This document shows, one piece after another, positions 1 through 8,690 of a stretch of DNA of 64,000 nt. The stretch is from Acinetobacter chinensis. Its GTDB lineage: Bacteria; Pseudomonadota; Gammaproteobacteria; Pseudomonadales; Moraxellaceae. The position numbers and the translations under genes were made by a program. The notes beneath the pieces were generated by a model. That model had not been told where the DNA came from, did no database searches, and saw only the letters and a program-made list of their open reading frames with translations. The stretch covers positions 248,001 through 312,000 of the forward strand of contig NZ_CP032134.1 of the NCBI RefSeq assembly GCF_002165375.2, given 5' to 3'. Positions within the stretch are counted from its first letter, which is position 1; each line of letters opens with the position of its first letter.

Positions 1-18
1 TCAATCGGATTTTTGATT

Positions 19-564
19 ATGCTTGATTTTATGCTGCATATGGATCAGTGGTTACCTGTTTTACTGGATCAGTACGGTATCTGGATTTATGCAATTCTGT
101 TTCTGATCATTTTTGCTGAAACAGGCTCGGTATTTATGTTTTTTTTACCGGGCGACAGTCTGTTACTCGCCATTGGTGCGATGTGTTCAACGACAGACGT
201 GGTCCATCTGCACTATATGGGTATTCTGCTGCTGTCGGCTGCGGTACTTGGTTATATTGTCAATTATTATACGGGGCAGATACTGGGGTTGAAGTTTTTC
301 AACCGCTATAACCGTTTTTTTAAGCCAGAATACATGGTGAAGACCAATCACTACTTCACTAAGCATGGCGGAAAAACCATTATGGTTGCCCGGTTTGTTC
401 CTTTTGTCCGTTCATTTGCACCGTTTGCCGCAGGTGCTGCCCACATGCATGTTGCAACATTTATGTTTTATAACCTGATGGGTGCTGTGGTCTGGATCGG
501 TGGTTTACTGACCGTCGGTTATGGGCTTGGAAATGTGCTTGGTAGCCTGATTGAGCTGCTTTAA
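19..564 (+). CDS. DedA family inner-membrane protein
   Basis: This is a polytopic membrane protein of the DedA/SNARE-associated family. Members act in envelope lipid homeostasis, probably as proton-coupled lipid carriers. Family marks are visible: the E...PGDSLL stretch near residues 35-48 and the RFVPFVRSFAPFAAG motif near 125-140, where R-x-x-P-x-x-R is the conserved arginine element. Several hydrophobic helices cover most of the 181 residues. The ATG at 19 is taken as start, but a TTG lies at 13 and the frame stays open to the window edge, so an upstream start cannot be excluded. A strong terminator follows directly. Confidence 0.8.
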   Translation: MLDFMLHMDQWLPVLLDQYGIWIYAILFLIIFAETGSVFMFFLPGDSLLLAIGAMCSTTDVVHLHYMGILLLSAAVLGYIVNYYTGQILGLKFFNRYNRFFKPEYMVKTNHYFTKHGGKTIMVARFVPFVRSFAPFAAGAAHMHVATFMFYNLMGAVVWIGGLLTVGYGLGNVLGSLIELL

Positions 565-576
565 CCTGGAGCAGTT

Positions 577-610
577 AAAAAAGCCCACTGATTACAGTGG
601 GCTTTTTTAA
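577..610 (+). terminator. Rho-independent terminator after the DedA gene
   Basis: A 10-bp perfect stem (AAGCCCACTG at 581-590, CAGTGGGCTT at 595-604) with a 4-nt loop is flanked by A and T runs, so it could stop transcription in both directions. It separates the rightward DedA gene from the convergent small gene. Confidence 0.85.
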
Positions 611-623
611 TATCGGGAGGATA

Positions 624-830
624 TCAGTGTTTGATGACGGTCAGTGTTGGGTTGGCGCGTTGCTCAGTTGATGAAACAGAAAAGCTGCCACTCTGAGATT
701 CACGTGAGAGATAAACAGAAAGTGATTGAAAGTCAGTACGACTGATCATCAGATCCTGAGCGCTGACAATCCATTGTTCACCTGTTGCTAATGCGGAAAT
801 CTGTGTTGAAAGTCTGTTCAGAATATCCAT
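624..830 (-). CDS. Small unknown protein (68 aa)
   Basis: I do not recognise this protein. It is 68 residues, soluble-looking, rich in Ser, Gln and Thr, with no membrane helix or cysteine. The reading frame is credible because an AAGGAAG Shine-Dalgarno sits six bases before the ATG, and the codon use resembles the neighbours. It lies alone between a convergent terminator and the next leftward gene. No function can be suggested. Confidence 0.55.
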   Translation of the reverse strand: MDILNRLSTQISALATGEQWIVSAQDLMISRTDFQSLSVYLSRESQSGSFSVSSTEQRANPTLTVIKH

Positions 831-970
831 GATTTCTTCCTTATTCAGTCAGAGAAAGCCCTGATACCCGTCCTGTTTTTTACAGACTCAAAGTATGGGC
901 ATGAACATCATGTGACATTTGTATTTCATTTTGATGACACGGATTCATTCTGCTTTATAAAAAAAAGAGA

Positions 971-1603
971 TCAGCTTTGCTTTTTATCTTCTGAGAGACT
1001 GGAGTTTTTCAGAATAAAAGCAATTTCTTCCTGAGCAGCACTGTGCAGTCGGGCACGGAAGACAGTAACAGCCTGTTCAATCAGGCTTTCTGCTTCCAGT
1101 TCAAGCCGTAGTTTAACGCTTTCCAGTTCAGAGAGGATTTCATGGTCTGATATTGCCAGGCGGGTTTTATCAAAACTGACCGTGCCATTGGCTGGGTTCT
1201 TGTGATAGCGTGCTGTATAGGTCTGAATTTCATTATCGAGTGAGCGTCTGATCAGTGCCAGTGTCTGTGCCTGTTCATTGAACTGGCGCTGCTCATCCTG
1301 CTGGAGCTGTCTGGCATAAGCCGCTTGCTCATCACGCTTTTCCTGAAGTGAACGTTCCAGTTCCTGCTGACGGCGTATGCGGGCTTCTTCAATCAGCTGA
1401 GCTTTGCGTTCAGCGTATGCCTGCTCTATTTTCTGCTCAGAACGGTGCTGTTGCTGTTGATCGTATGCGACCCATTTCTGTATATCAGATTCTGGATGCA
1501 GAACATCACAGATGCGGTGAAGGTCATCAATAAATGCCTGACGTACAGCTTCAGGCGCATCGAGCCAGCGCTGTTTAAAATCCTGACCGACATTTAATGC
1601 CAC
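971..1603 (-). CDS. Coiled-coil protein of unknown function (210 aa)
   Basis: I do not recognise a named family. Residues about 45-125 are a highly charged Gln/Glu/Arg-rich stretch with heptad-like spacing, typical of a long coiled coil; a second helical segment covers about 150-195. There is no signal peptide or membrane helix. The start is a GTG preceded by AAGGAG seven bases upstream. It lies 42 bp downstream of holC in the same orientation, so it may be the last gene of a pepA-holC operon. Function unknown. Confidence 0.6.
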   Translation of the reverse strand: MALNVGQDFKQRWLDAPEAVRQAFIDDLHRICDVLHPESDIQKWVAYDQQQQHRSEQKIEQAYAERKAQLIEEARIRRQQELERSLQEKRDEQAAYARQLQQDEQRQFNEQAQTLALIRRSLDNEIQTYTARYHKNPANGTVSFDKTRLAISDHEILSELESVKLRLELEAESLIEQAVTVFRARLHSAAQEEIAFILKNSSLSEDKKQS

Positions 1604-1645
1604 CGCATTTCTCCTTATTCAGTCTGTTGTATTCTGATCTGATAT

Positions 1646-2053
1646 TTAAAGTTTAAAGGTTTTCGGCTCTATACCAGAACGTCTGTATTGTTTGAACTTT
1701 TCACGACCTGCCTGTTTAGCCGGTTCATTATTTTCAATAATCTCGATAATGTGACTAAAACGGGCGTACTGTTCAAGTGCCTGATTGTTAAAATTAAACA
1801 CAATCCAGTCGGTTTCTTCAGGCAATGATGCAGAAATACAGACCCTGGCATGTGGCTGATCAATCCCGTGCGGAATAAAACTTTCAGTATCAAAACTCCA
1901 CAGCAGATCATCCAACTGCTGCTGGAGTTCCTGTGTGGGGCAGTGTAACCAGATCCGCTGAGATTTCCGCAGAATTTTCCGACATAAACGGCAAGTGCTT
2001 TCCACTTGCCGTTCATTGCTTTTTTCAAACAGATAAAAGCTGACTTTAGCCAT
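1646..2053 (-). CDS. holC: DNA polymerase III chi subunit
   Basis: HolC links the clamp loader of the replicative polymerase to SSB. The 135-residue protein has the family opening (MAKVSFYLFE), a cysteine-rich early helix (RLCRKILRK) and the WLHCPTQELQQQLDDLLWSF segment of chi proteins. The ATG at 2053 is chosen because it overlaps the pepA stop by 8 bp, a typical translationally coupled arrangement; an ATG at 2065 would add five non-conserved residues. pepA followed by holC is a common gene order. Confidence 0.85.
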   Translation of the reverse strand: MAKVSFYLFEKSNERQVESTCRLCRKILRKSQRIWLHCPTQELQQQLDDLLWSFDTESFIPHGIDQPHARVCISASLPEETDWIVFNFNNQALEQYARFSHIIEIIENNEPAKQAGREKFKQYRRSGIEPKTFKL

Positions 2054-3494
2054 TGGACTGAACACGGTCAGACAGGAACTGCATTAACAGTGGAACGGGA
2101 CGACCAGTTGCACCTTTGTTGCTGCCGGAATTCCAGGCAGTCCCTGCAATATCAAGGTGTGCCCAGCGGTATTCACGGGTAAAGCGCTGCAGGAAACAGG
2201 CGGCTGTAACAGCACCGGCTTTTGGTCCACCAATATTGGCAATGTCTGCAAAAGGTGAGTCCAGCTGTTCCTGGTAGTCTTCCAGAACCGGCATGCGCCA
2301 TACGCGGTCAAAAGACTTCTGTCCAGCCTGAGTCAGTTCAGCTGCAAGTTCATCATCCGGTGTAAACAGTCCTGACACGACAGAACCCAGAGCCACCACA
2401 CATGCACCGGTCAATGTCGCAATATCAATCACCAGGGCAGGGTTGAAGCGTTTGATGTAAGTCAGTGTGTCACACAGAACCAGACGGCCTTCAGCATCAG
2501 TATTTAAAATTTCCACCGTCTGTCCGCTCATGGTGCTGACAATGTCACCTGGACGCGTTGCATGACCTGATGGCATGTTTTCAGCAGCGGCAATCGCACC
2601 CACCACATGAATCGGCAGATTTGCTTCGCAAAGTGCGCGCATGGTGCCCAGTATGGAAGCTGCACCGCACATATCAAATTTCATTTCATCCATGCCAGCG
2701 CCCGGTTTCAGTGAAATACCGCCCGTATCAAAAGTCACGCCTTTACCGACCAGTACAACAGGTGGCTGTTCAGCATTTGCTTTATATTCCAGTGTGATGA
2801 TACGACCAGGGCGGTCAGAACCCTTGCTGACAGCAAGGAAGGCATTCATGCCCAGGTCTGCCATCTGCTGCTCATCCAGTACAGTGACGGTGATCAGATC
2901 TGGATATTCTTCTGCAAGCTGCACAGCCTGGTCTGCCAGGTATTCAGGGAAGCAGATGTTACCAGGACGGTTGCCCAGGTCACGTGCCTGGTTCTGTCCA
3001 GACTGAATCGCCTGAATCAGGGTCAGTTGCTCAGCGGTCAAAGGAGTGGCTGTTGCAATCAGATTGATCTGCTGCAGTGCAAATTCATTTTTTTTGGATT
3101 TGTATTCATCAAATGCATAAGCTGCCTGAGTCAGACTCAGTACAAACAGATAGTGATGTTCAGCAGGCAGTGCATTCAGGTCAATACTGATCTGAGCATA
3201 TTTTTTTTGTGTTGCTTTGATGATGGTCTGTGCAATTTTCGCCAGTCTTGCTGGTTGAAGTTCTGTAACTTTATCCAGACCCACAAGTGCTGCATTTGCT
3301 GCGCCGTTAATTTTTCCGATTAATGGTAAAATTTCGTTTAAGCCAGCTTTAAACTGAGTCGCTTCAATCAGAGAATTTAAATCATTGATTTTATATGAGG
3401 AAGAAACACCCTGAACCTGATCAGCATCTACAGGAATCAGTAAATACGGAGTGGATGCATTCTCCTGGAATGACGTATTAATAGTAAATTTCAT
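2046..3494 (-). CDS. pepA: Leucyl aminopeptidase (M17)
   Basis: This cytosolic dimetal aminopeptidase releases N-terminal residues from peptides; in E. coli PepA also binds DNA as an accessory factor in Xer recombination and carAB control. The 482-residue length fits. The metal and catalytic motifs are all seen in the C-terminal half: VGKGVTFDTGG, MKFDMCGA and NTDAEGRL. The N-terminal third is the less conserved regulatory domain. It is divergent from lptF, with a 9-bp inverted repeat in the shared upstream region, and it overlaps holC. xerD is also in the window but not adjacent. Confidence 0.95.
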   Translation of the reverse strand: MKFTINTSFQENASTPYLLIPVDADQVQGVSSSYKINDLNSLIEATQFKAGLNEILPLIGKINGAANAALVGLDKVTELQPARLAKIAQTIIKATQKKYAQISIDLNALPAEHHYLFVLSLTQAAYAFDEYKSKKNEFALQQINLIATATPLTAEQLTLIQAIQSGQNQARDLGNRPGNICFPEYLADQAVQLAEEYPDLITVTVLDEQQMADLGMNAFLAVSKGSDRPGRIITLEYKANAEQPPVVLVGKGVTFDTGGISLKPGAGMDEMKFDMCGAASILGTMRALCEANLPIHVVGAIAAAENMPSGHATRPGDIVSTMSGQTVEILNTDAEGRLVLCDTLTYIKRFNPALVIDIATLTGACVVALGSVVSGLFTPDDELAAELTQAGQKSFDRVWRMPVLEDYQEQLDSPFADIANIGGPKAGAVTAACFLQRFTREYRWAHLDIAGTAWNSGSNKGATGRPVPLLMQFLSDRVQSNG

Positions 3495-3654
3495 CTGTTT
3501 TTATCCGCGCCTTTTAAAAATTTGCAAACCATTAAACCATTGAAACATTTCTATGAATAGGGTTTCAATGTGCATTGCAGCGATAGGTTTTATATTTTCA
3601 ACATTCGGGTAAACTAATGCCAGTTTTATTCCCCTTATTTCTGGAAGAATTAAT

Positions 3655-4755
3655 TTGATTATTCGGCGTTATCTGGTCAGGCAGGTTGTATCGACTTCCT
3701 TAGTTGTCATCGGTTTACTGATCCTGATCATGATGGGTGGACAGCTGATCAAGCAGTTTGGACGGGCTGCAATGGGGCGTATTGATCCTGGAATTCTGCT
3801 GGATATTATCGGATACCGACTGCCGGAATTTCTGACCCTGATTCTTCCATTAGGTTTCTTTATTGGTCTGATGCTGGTGTTCGGACGGCTGTATGTTGAC
3901 CATGAAATGGCGGTGCTGAACAGCAGTGGGATTAGCCGTAACCGACTGGGGCGTTTATTGGTTCCCATGACAGTTGTTTTCATGGCGGTTCAGACCTGTC
4001 TGATGGTCTGGATTTCACCCTGGGGACTGCGTCAGTATGAAAAGCTGATCACAGATCAGGCGGTTCGTACCGGTTTTGATCTGGTCAGACCCAAAGAATT
4101 TATTTCTTCAGGTCCACTGACCATTTATGCAGGCAGCCTGTCTGAAGACCAGAAAAACCTGAAGGATATTTTCTTTTACAGACGTGCTGTGGATGAAGGC
4201 AAGCCTGATGAGCTGATTCTTGCCAGGGAAGCGACCCGTATTGAAATGACTGGTGATACCGCCAGTGTGGTGGATTTGCGGGAAGGGCGACGCTATGAAA
4301 TTGATCCAGACACGCTGAAATATACCCAGATGGAATTTCAGACCTGGAGACTGCGTCTGGAAAATGACGAAAAAGCAAAATTTGAAAGTGGTGAAGTGGA
4401 AGCTCTACCGATTAGTACACTGTTTAAAACCAGTGATGATCCTGTCGTTGCAGCTGAACTGGGGTGGCGGATATTTGTACCGTTTTCCATGCTTGTTGCA
4501 TTACTGCTTGCGGTTGCTTTATCTGAAGTCAGTCCACGTCAGGGGCGTTATCTGAAACTGATTCCTGCACTGCTGATTTTTGCCAGCCTGATTGTTGCGC
4601 TGATGGCGATTAAGATCAGGATCAGTAAGGATGAAATCGGGATCTGGGCATATCCGGCAGTTCTGCTGTTTTATGGCATTGTTGCTGCGCTCTTTTCCAG
4701 AAAGCAGAAACTGGCACCTAAAATTAAGAAAACATTAAAACGAGTGGGGTCTTAA
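3655..4755 (+). CDS. lptF: LPS export ABC transporter permease LptF
   Basis: LptF pairs with LptG in the inner-membrane LptB2FG complex that extracts lipooligosaccharide and passes it to LptC/LptA. The 366-residue protein has the YjgP/YjgQ layout: three N-terminal helices (about 13-125), a periplasmic beta-jellyroll domain (about 130-265) and three C-terminal helices (about 270-350). The start is a TTG preceded by GGAAG about 9 bases upstream; the MIIRRYLVRQ opening is the conserved family start. lptG follows after 2 bases. Confidence 0.92.
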   Translation: MIIRRYLVRQVVSTSLVVIGLLILIMMGGQLIKQFGRAAMGRIDPGILLDIIGYRLPEFLTLILPLGFFIGLMLVFGRLYVDHEMAVLNSSGISRNRLGRLLVPMTVVFMAVQTCLMVWISPWGLRQYEKLITDQAVRTGFDLVRPKEFISSGPLTIYAGSLSEDQKNLKDIFFYRRAVDEGKPDELILAREATRIEMTGDTASVVDLREGRRYEIDPDTLKYTQMEFQTWRLRLENDEKAKFESGEVEALPISTLFKTSDDPVVAAELGWRIFVPFSMLVALLLAVALSEVSPRQGRYLKLIPALLIFASLIVALMAIKIRISKDEIGIWAYPAVLLFYGIVAALFSRKQKLAPKIKKTLKRVGS

Positions 4756-4757
4756 CT

Positions 4758-5828
4758 ATGCTTGCACGTCGAATTATTGCACGTCATGTGACCTCAACCA
4801 CGGCACTGGCGATGCTGGGTGCTACCGCGATTCTGTCTGGATTACAGATTTTATTTACCTATCTGGGTGAGTTGGGTTCTTTAAAAGAGGGTTATGGTGC
4901 CTGGGAGGCACTGAAGTTTGTTCTGTGGGGCGCACCGGGTTATCTGTATGAGATTTTACCTATTGCGGCACTGATTGGTGCAGTGCTGGGGCTGGGGACG
5001 ATGGCATCCAACAGTGAGCTGATTGTGATGCGTTCTGCCGGTGTCAGTCTGTGGCGTATTGTGGGCTGGGTCATCCGTTCTGCACTGATCCTGGTGGTGC
5101 TGTCATTTGCTTTAAGTGAATGGGTGATTCCTCATACCAGTGAACTTGCCAAAAGTGTAAAAAAACACCGCACAACTGCAGAACTGGGTGAAGTCCGTGG
5201 TTACTGGACCCGTGAAGGTCAGCGTTTTATCTATATTGATTATGCCAATGCCCAGGGGCAGCTGAATAATATCCAGGTGATTGATTTTGATAATAACTAC
5301 AGATTAAGAGGGACGCTGAATGCTGAGCAAGGTGCTTTTGTTAAGGATGGCAGCTGGGAATTACAGAAAACCCGCCAGATGGATATTCTGAAAGAAGGCA
5401 ATGCCGTGGCTCAGCATATGGAAAAAATGCCACTGTCACTCGCACTGCAACCGAAATACGTACATATGGTGACCCTTGATCCAGAAGATCTGTCGCCAAG
5501 TCAGCTGGTCAGTTTTATGCAGTATATGCATGAATACAGTCAGGTGCCGAAAACCTATCAGTTAGCCTTTTGGAAAAAAGTAGGCGGTCCTTTTGCACTG
5601 ATTGCACTGGTGGTGATTGCCTGTTCATTTATTTTTGGACCATTACGTCAGCAATCCATGGGATTCAGACTGGTGATCGCACTGTTTATCGGACTGACTT
5701 TTTTCTATCTTCAGGATTTCCTGGGGTATGCAAGTCTGGTGTATGCACCGTCGCCTGCGTGGTTTGTGTTTATACCGATTGTACTGATGTTCATTGGTGG
5801 TGGTTATTTGCTGCATCGGGCCAGATAG
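4758..5828 (+). CDS. lptG: LPS export ABC transporter permease LptG
   Basis: This is the partner of LptF. The 356 residues show the same fold: helices near 15-40, 55-80 and 100-125, a periplasmic domain, then helices near 280-350. The opening MLARRIIARHV is typical. It starts 2 bp after lptF and is certainly co-transcribed. The next gene, gpmI, is about 114 bp away and has its own promoter-like sequence. Confidence 0.92.
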   Translation: MLARRIIARHVTSTTALAMLGATAILSGLQILFTYLGELGSLKEGYGAWEALKFVLWGAPGYLYEILPIAALIGAVLGLGTMASNSELIVMRSAGVSLWRIVGWVIRSALILVVLSFALSEWVIPHTSELAKSVKKHRTTAELGEVRGYWTREGQRFIYIDYANAQGQLNNIQVIDFDNNYRLRGTLNAEQGAFVKDGSWELQKTRQMDILKEGNAVAQHMEKMPLSLALQPKYVHMVTLDPEDLSPSQLVSFMQYMHEYSQVPKTYQLAFWKKVGGPFALIALVVIACSFIFGPLRQQSMGFRLVIALFIGLTFFYLQDFLGYASLVYAPSPAWFVFIPIVLMFIGGGYLLHRAR

Positions 5829-5884
5829 TAACAGGCGAAATCTATCCTGCTGAAAGGCTTTAACCATCAGCAGAACATGGAGTC

Positions 5885-5911
5885 TTGACCGAAAATTCGG
5901 TAAGATATAAG
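5885..5911 (+). promoter_or_regulatory. Candidate promoter for gpmI
   Basis: TTGACC at 5885 and TATAAG at 5906 are separated by 15 bp, slightly short for sigma-70. A small ACCGAA/TTCGGT inverted repeat lies in the spacer. The position, about 30 bp before the gpmI start, is suitable. Confidence 0.4.
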
Positions 5912-5942
5912 ACTAATTTGTAAACAGTAAAGAGTGAAAATA

Positions 5943-7490
5943 ATGACGGATGCAACTGCTGGCAAAATCCCTCACGTTCTGGTGATTATGGATGGTGTGG
6001 GTCATCGTGAAGCGGTCGAGGATAATGCGTTTTTAGCGGCAAAAACGCCTAATCTGACCATGATGCAGGAAAAGCATCCGCATAGTCTGATTTCGGGTTC
6101 GGGTGAAGATGTGGGTCTGCCAGATGGGCAGATGGGGAACTCTGAAGTAGGTCACATGAACCTGGGCGCAGGTCGTGTGCTGTATCAGGATTTTACCCGT
6201 ATTACCAAAGACATCCGTACCGGCGATTTTTTTGAGCATGAAGTTCTGGTTGATGCTGTGGAAAAAGCCAAAGCAGCAGGTGGAGCAGTGCATATCATGG
6301 GTTTGTTATCACAGGGTGGCGTACATTCGCATGAAGACCACATTGTCGCGATGTGTGAGCTTGCATTGAAGCGTGGTTCAACAGTGTATTTACATGCGTT
6401 CCTGGATGGTCGTGATACACCGCCACGCAGCGCACAGCCGTCACTTGAGAAACTGGATGCACTCTTTGCACAGTATCCGGGTCAGGGGCGCATTGCTACC
6501 ATGATCGGTCGTTATTTTGCGATGGACCGTGATAACCGCTGGGATCGTGTTGAGCAGGCTTATCGTCTGCTGACTGAAGGTGAAGCTGTCCGTACAGCAG
6601 CAACTGCGGTGGAAGGTCTGGAACAGGCTTATGCTGCCAGTGAAAATGATGAATTTGTGAAAGCAACCCGTATCGGTGACATTGCCAGAGTTTCGGACGG
6701 TGACAGCATTGTCTTTATGAACTTCCGCGCTGACCGTGCCCGTGAAATCACCAGAGCTTTTGTAGAAAAAGACTTTGCAGGTTTTGAGCGTAAAGTTGTA
6801 CCTGCGCTATCTAAATTTGTGATGCTGACCCGTTATCAGGCAACCATTGATGCGCCTGTAGCTTATATGCCTGAAGGGTTGAAAAACTCAATCGGTGAAT
6901 ATCTGTCAGGTCTGGGGAAAACTCAGTTACGTATTGCTGAAACTGAAAAATATGCCCATGTGACATTCTTCTTCAGTGGTGGTCGTGAAGATGAATATCC
7001 TGGTGAAAAACGTATCCTGATTCCATCTCCGAATGTCGCGACTTACGACCTGCAACCGGAAATGAGTGCGCCTGAAGTTACCGATAACCTTGTAAATGCC
7101 ATCAATTCCGGTGAGTTTGATCTGCTGGTGGTGAACTATGCCAACGGTGATATGGTTGGGCATACCGGTGTCTTTGATGCTGCAGTGAAAGCTGTTGAAA
7201 CAGTGGACAGCAGTCTCGGTCGCCTGTATGAAGCAGTGATGGCAAAAAAAGGACATATGCTGATCACAGCCGATCATGGTAATGTGGAGCAGATGCAGGA
7301 TTATGTCAGCGGTCAGGTACACACTCAGCATACGACTGAACTGGTGCCGTTTATCTATGTTGGTCCAACCTCTGCAACAATTGCTGACGGTGGTGTACTG
7401 GCAGATGTCGCACCTACACTGCTCAGCCTGATGCAGATTCCTGTACCTGAAGAAATGAAAGGTCGTAATCTGATTACTTTAAAAAACTAA
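5943..7490 (+). CDS. gpmI: Phosphoglycerate mutase, cofactor-independent
   Basis: GpmI interconverts 3- and 2-phosphoglycerate in glycolysis and gluconeogenesis using two metal ions and a phosphoserine intermediate. Seen: the N-terminal metal motif VIMDGVGHRE, the catalytic serine in GQMGNSEVGHMNLGAG (Ser67), the HAFLDGRDTPP substrate loop and the C-terminal metal motif ITADHGNVEQM. The ATG at 5943 is preferred over the in-frame GTG at 5934 because the AAAGAG ribosome site is then well spaced. The length of 515 residues is normal. The ctp gene follows after 21 bp and probably shares its transcript. Confidence 0.93.
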   Translation: MTDATAGKIPHVLVIMDGVGHREAVEDNAFLAAKTPNLTMMQEKHPHSLISGSGEDVGLPDGQMGNSEVGHMNLGAGRVLYQDFTRITKDIRTGDFFEHEVLVDAVEKAKAAGGAVHIMGLLSQGGVHSHEDHIVAMCELALKRGSTVYLHAFLDGRDTPPRSAQPSLEKLDALFAQYPGQGRIATMIGRYFAMDRDNRWDRVEQAYRLLTEGEAVRTAATAVEGLEQAYAASENDEFVKATRIGDIARVSDGDSIVFMNFRADRAREITRAFVEKDFAGFERKVVPALSKFVMLTRYQATIDAPVAYMPEGLKNSIGEYLSGLGKTQLRIAETEKYAHVTFFFSGGREDEYPGEKRILIPSPNVATYDLQPEMSAPEVTDNLVNAINSGEFDLLVVNYANGDMVGHTGVFDAAVKAVETVDSSLGRLYEAVMAKKGHMLITADHGNVEQMQDYVSGQVHTQHTTELVPFIYVGPTSATIADGGVLADVAPTLLSLMQIPVPEEMKGRNLITLKN

Positions 7491-7511
7491 ATCAATTAAA
7501 AAGGTGAATGA

Positions 7512-8681
7512 ATGGTTCAGTACGGAAAATCAGTTGTTCTTTTAACAGCATTATTGATGTTTCTGAACCATTCCGCTTTTGCTGCTCCATCAGCAGCAGG
7601 CTCAGATTTTGATGAGGGCGAGACACGGACTTATGATGAAGTCCCTGTTGAGCCTATTCAGCAGTTTGTACAGATTTACGGCATTGTCAAAGAAAATTAC
7701 GTCAATGAAAAAAGTGACGATGCCCTGTTTCAGCAGGCGATTAAAGGTCTGGTTGGTGGTCTGGACCGCTATTCCAGATATCTGTCCCCAGAAGATTATA
7801 AACAGCTGCTCCAGTATACCGAAGGCGATATTGCCTCTGTCGATTTTGAACTGGCGTATGACAGTTCCCTGCACCAGTGGGTGATCCAGGGGCTGAAGAA
7901 AGATGCCGATTCTTCAAGACAGGGACTGCGTAATGGTGTCAGTGTTTTCAAGGTCGATGACCATGAGTTAAGAAAACTCAACCATGATCAGGTCAATAAC
8001 CTGCTGACAGGTTCTATTGGCTCAACCTTAAGTATTCAGCTGGCTCAGAACAGCATACCTATCAGCCTGGTCCGCAATAAAAAACTGGAAACAGATATCC
8101 AGTCGCAACTTCTGCATAATCAGGTTCTTGTGCTGCGGGTTAAAGTCTTCAAGCAGGAGACTGCCAATGAAATTAAAAACCTGATAGAAGCCCACAGTGG
8201 TTCAAAGTTAAAGGCCGTATTGCTTGATCTGCGCAATAATCCGGGTGGACTGTTGTCTTCCGCAGTGGAAACAGCCGATTTATTTCTGAATCAGGGCATT
8301 ATTGTTTCTACAAAAAGCCGCGCAGAAGGTGATCAGCAGTTTCAGGCATTACCTGGATTTGAGTTTCAGAATTTAAAAGTCGGTATTCTGATTAATAACC
8401 GTTCGGCATCTGCCGCAGAAGTATTTACTGCGGCTCTAAAAGAGCATAAACGTGCCTGGGTGATTGGTGAGAAAAGCTATGGCAAAGGAGTGGTACAGAA
8501 GCTGTTCCCACTGAGTAATGGTGCTGCTTTACAGATGACGGTTTCGCATTATTACACCCCGAGTGGGCGTATGATTGAAGGAACAGGGATTTATCCTGAT
8601 CAGCTCTATCCTCTGCAACAGGATGTCAAGGAAGATATTTACCTTAATCATGTTGCAGAGATGCTCGTAAACCGTAAATAA
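7512..8681 (+). CDS. ctp: S41 C-terminal processing peptidase
   Basis: This is a periplasmic serine protease that trims or degrades proteins from their C-terminus. It has a signal peptide (about 1-24, ending in SAFA), a short N-terminal helical part, a PDZ-like domain (about 100-190) and the S41 catalytic domain. The Ser-Lys dyad is visible as Ser300 in RSASAAE and Lys325 in SYGKGVVQ, 25 residues apart as in the family. At 389 residues it belongs to the CtpA size class, not the larger Prc/Tsp. It ends 9 bp from the convergent pilR stop with no terminator between. Confidence 0.88.
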   Translation: MVQYGKSVVLLTALLMFLNHSAFAAPSAAGSDFDEGETRTYDEVPVEPIQQFVQIYGIVKENYVNEKSDDALFQQAIKGLVGGLDRYSRYLSPEDYKQLLQYTEGDIASVDFELAYDSSLHQWVIQGLKKDADSSRQGLRNGVSVFKVDDHELRKLNHDQVNNLLTGSIGSTLSIQLAQNSIPISLVRNKKLETDIQSQLLHNQVLVLRVKVFKQETANEIKNLIEAHSGSKLKAVLLDLRNNPGGLLSSAVETADLFLNQGIIVSTKSRAEGDQQFQALPGFEFQNLKVGILINNRSASAAEVFTAALKEHKRAWVIGEKSYGKGVVQKLFPLSNGAALQMTVSHYYTPSGRMIEGTGIYPDQLYPLQQDVKEDIYLNHVAEMLVNRK

Positions 8682-8690
8682 ACTGAGAAA

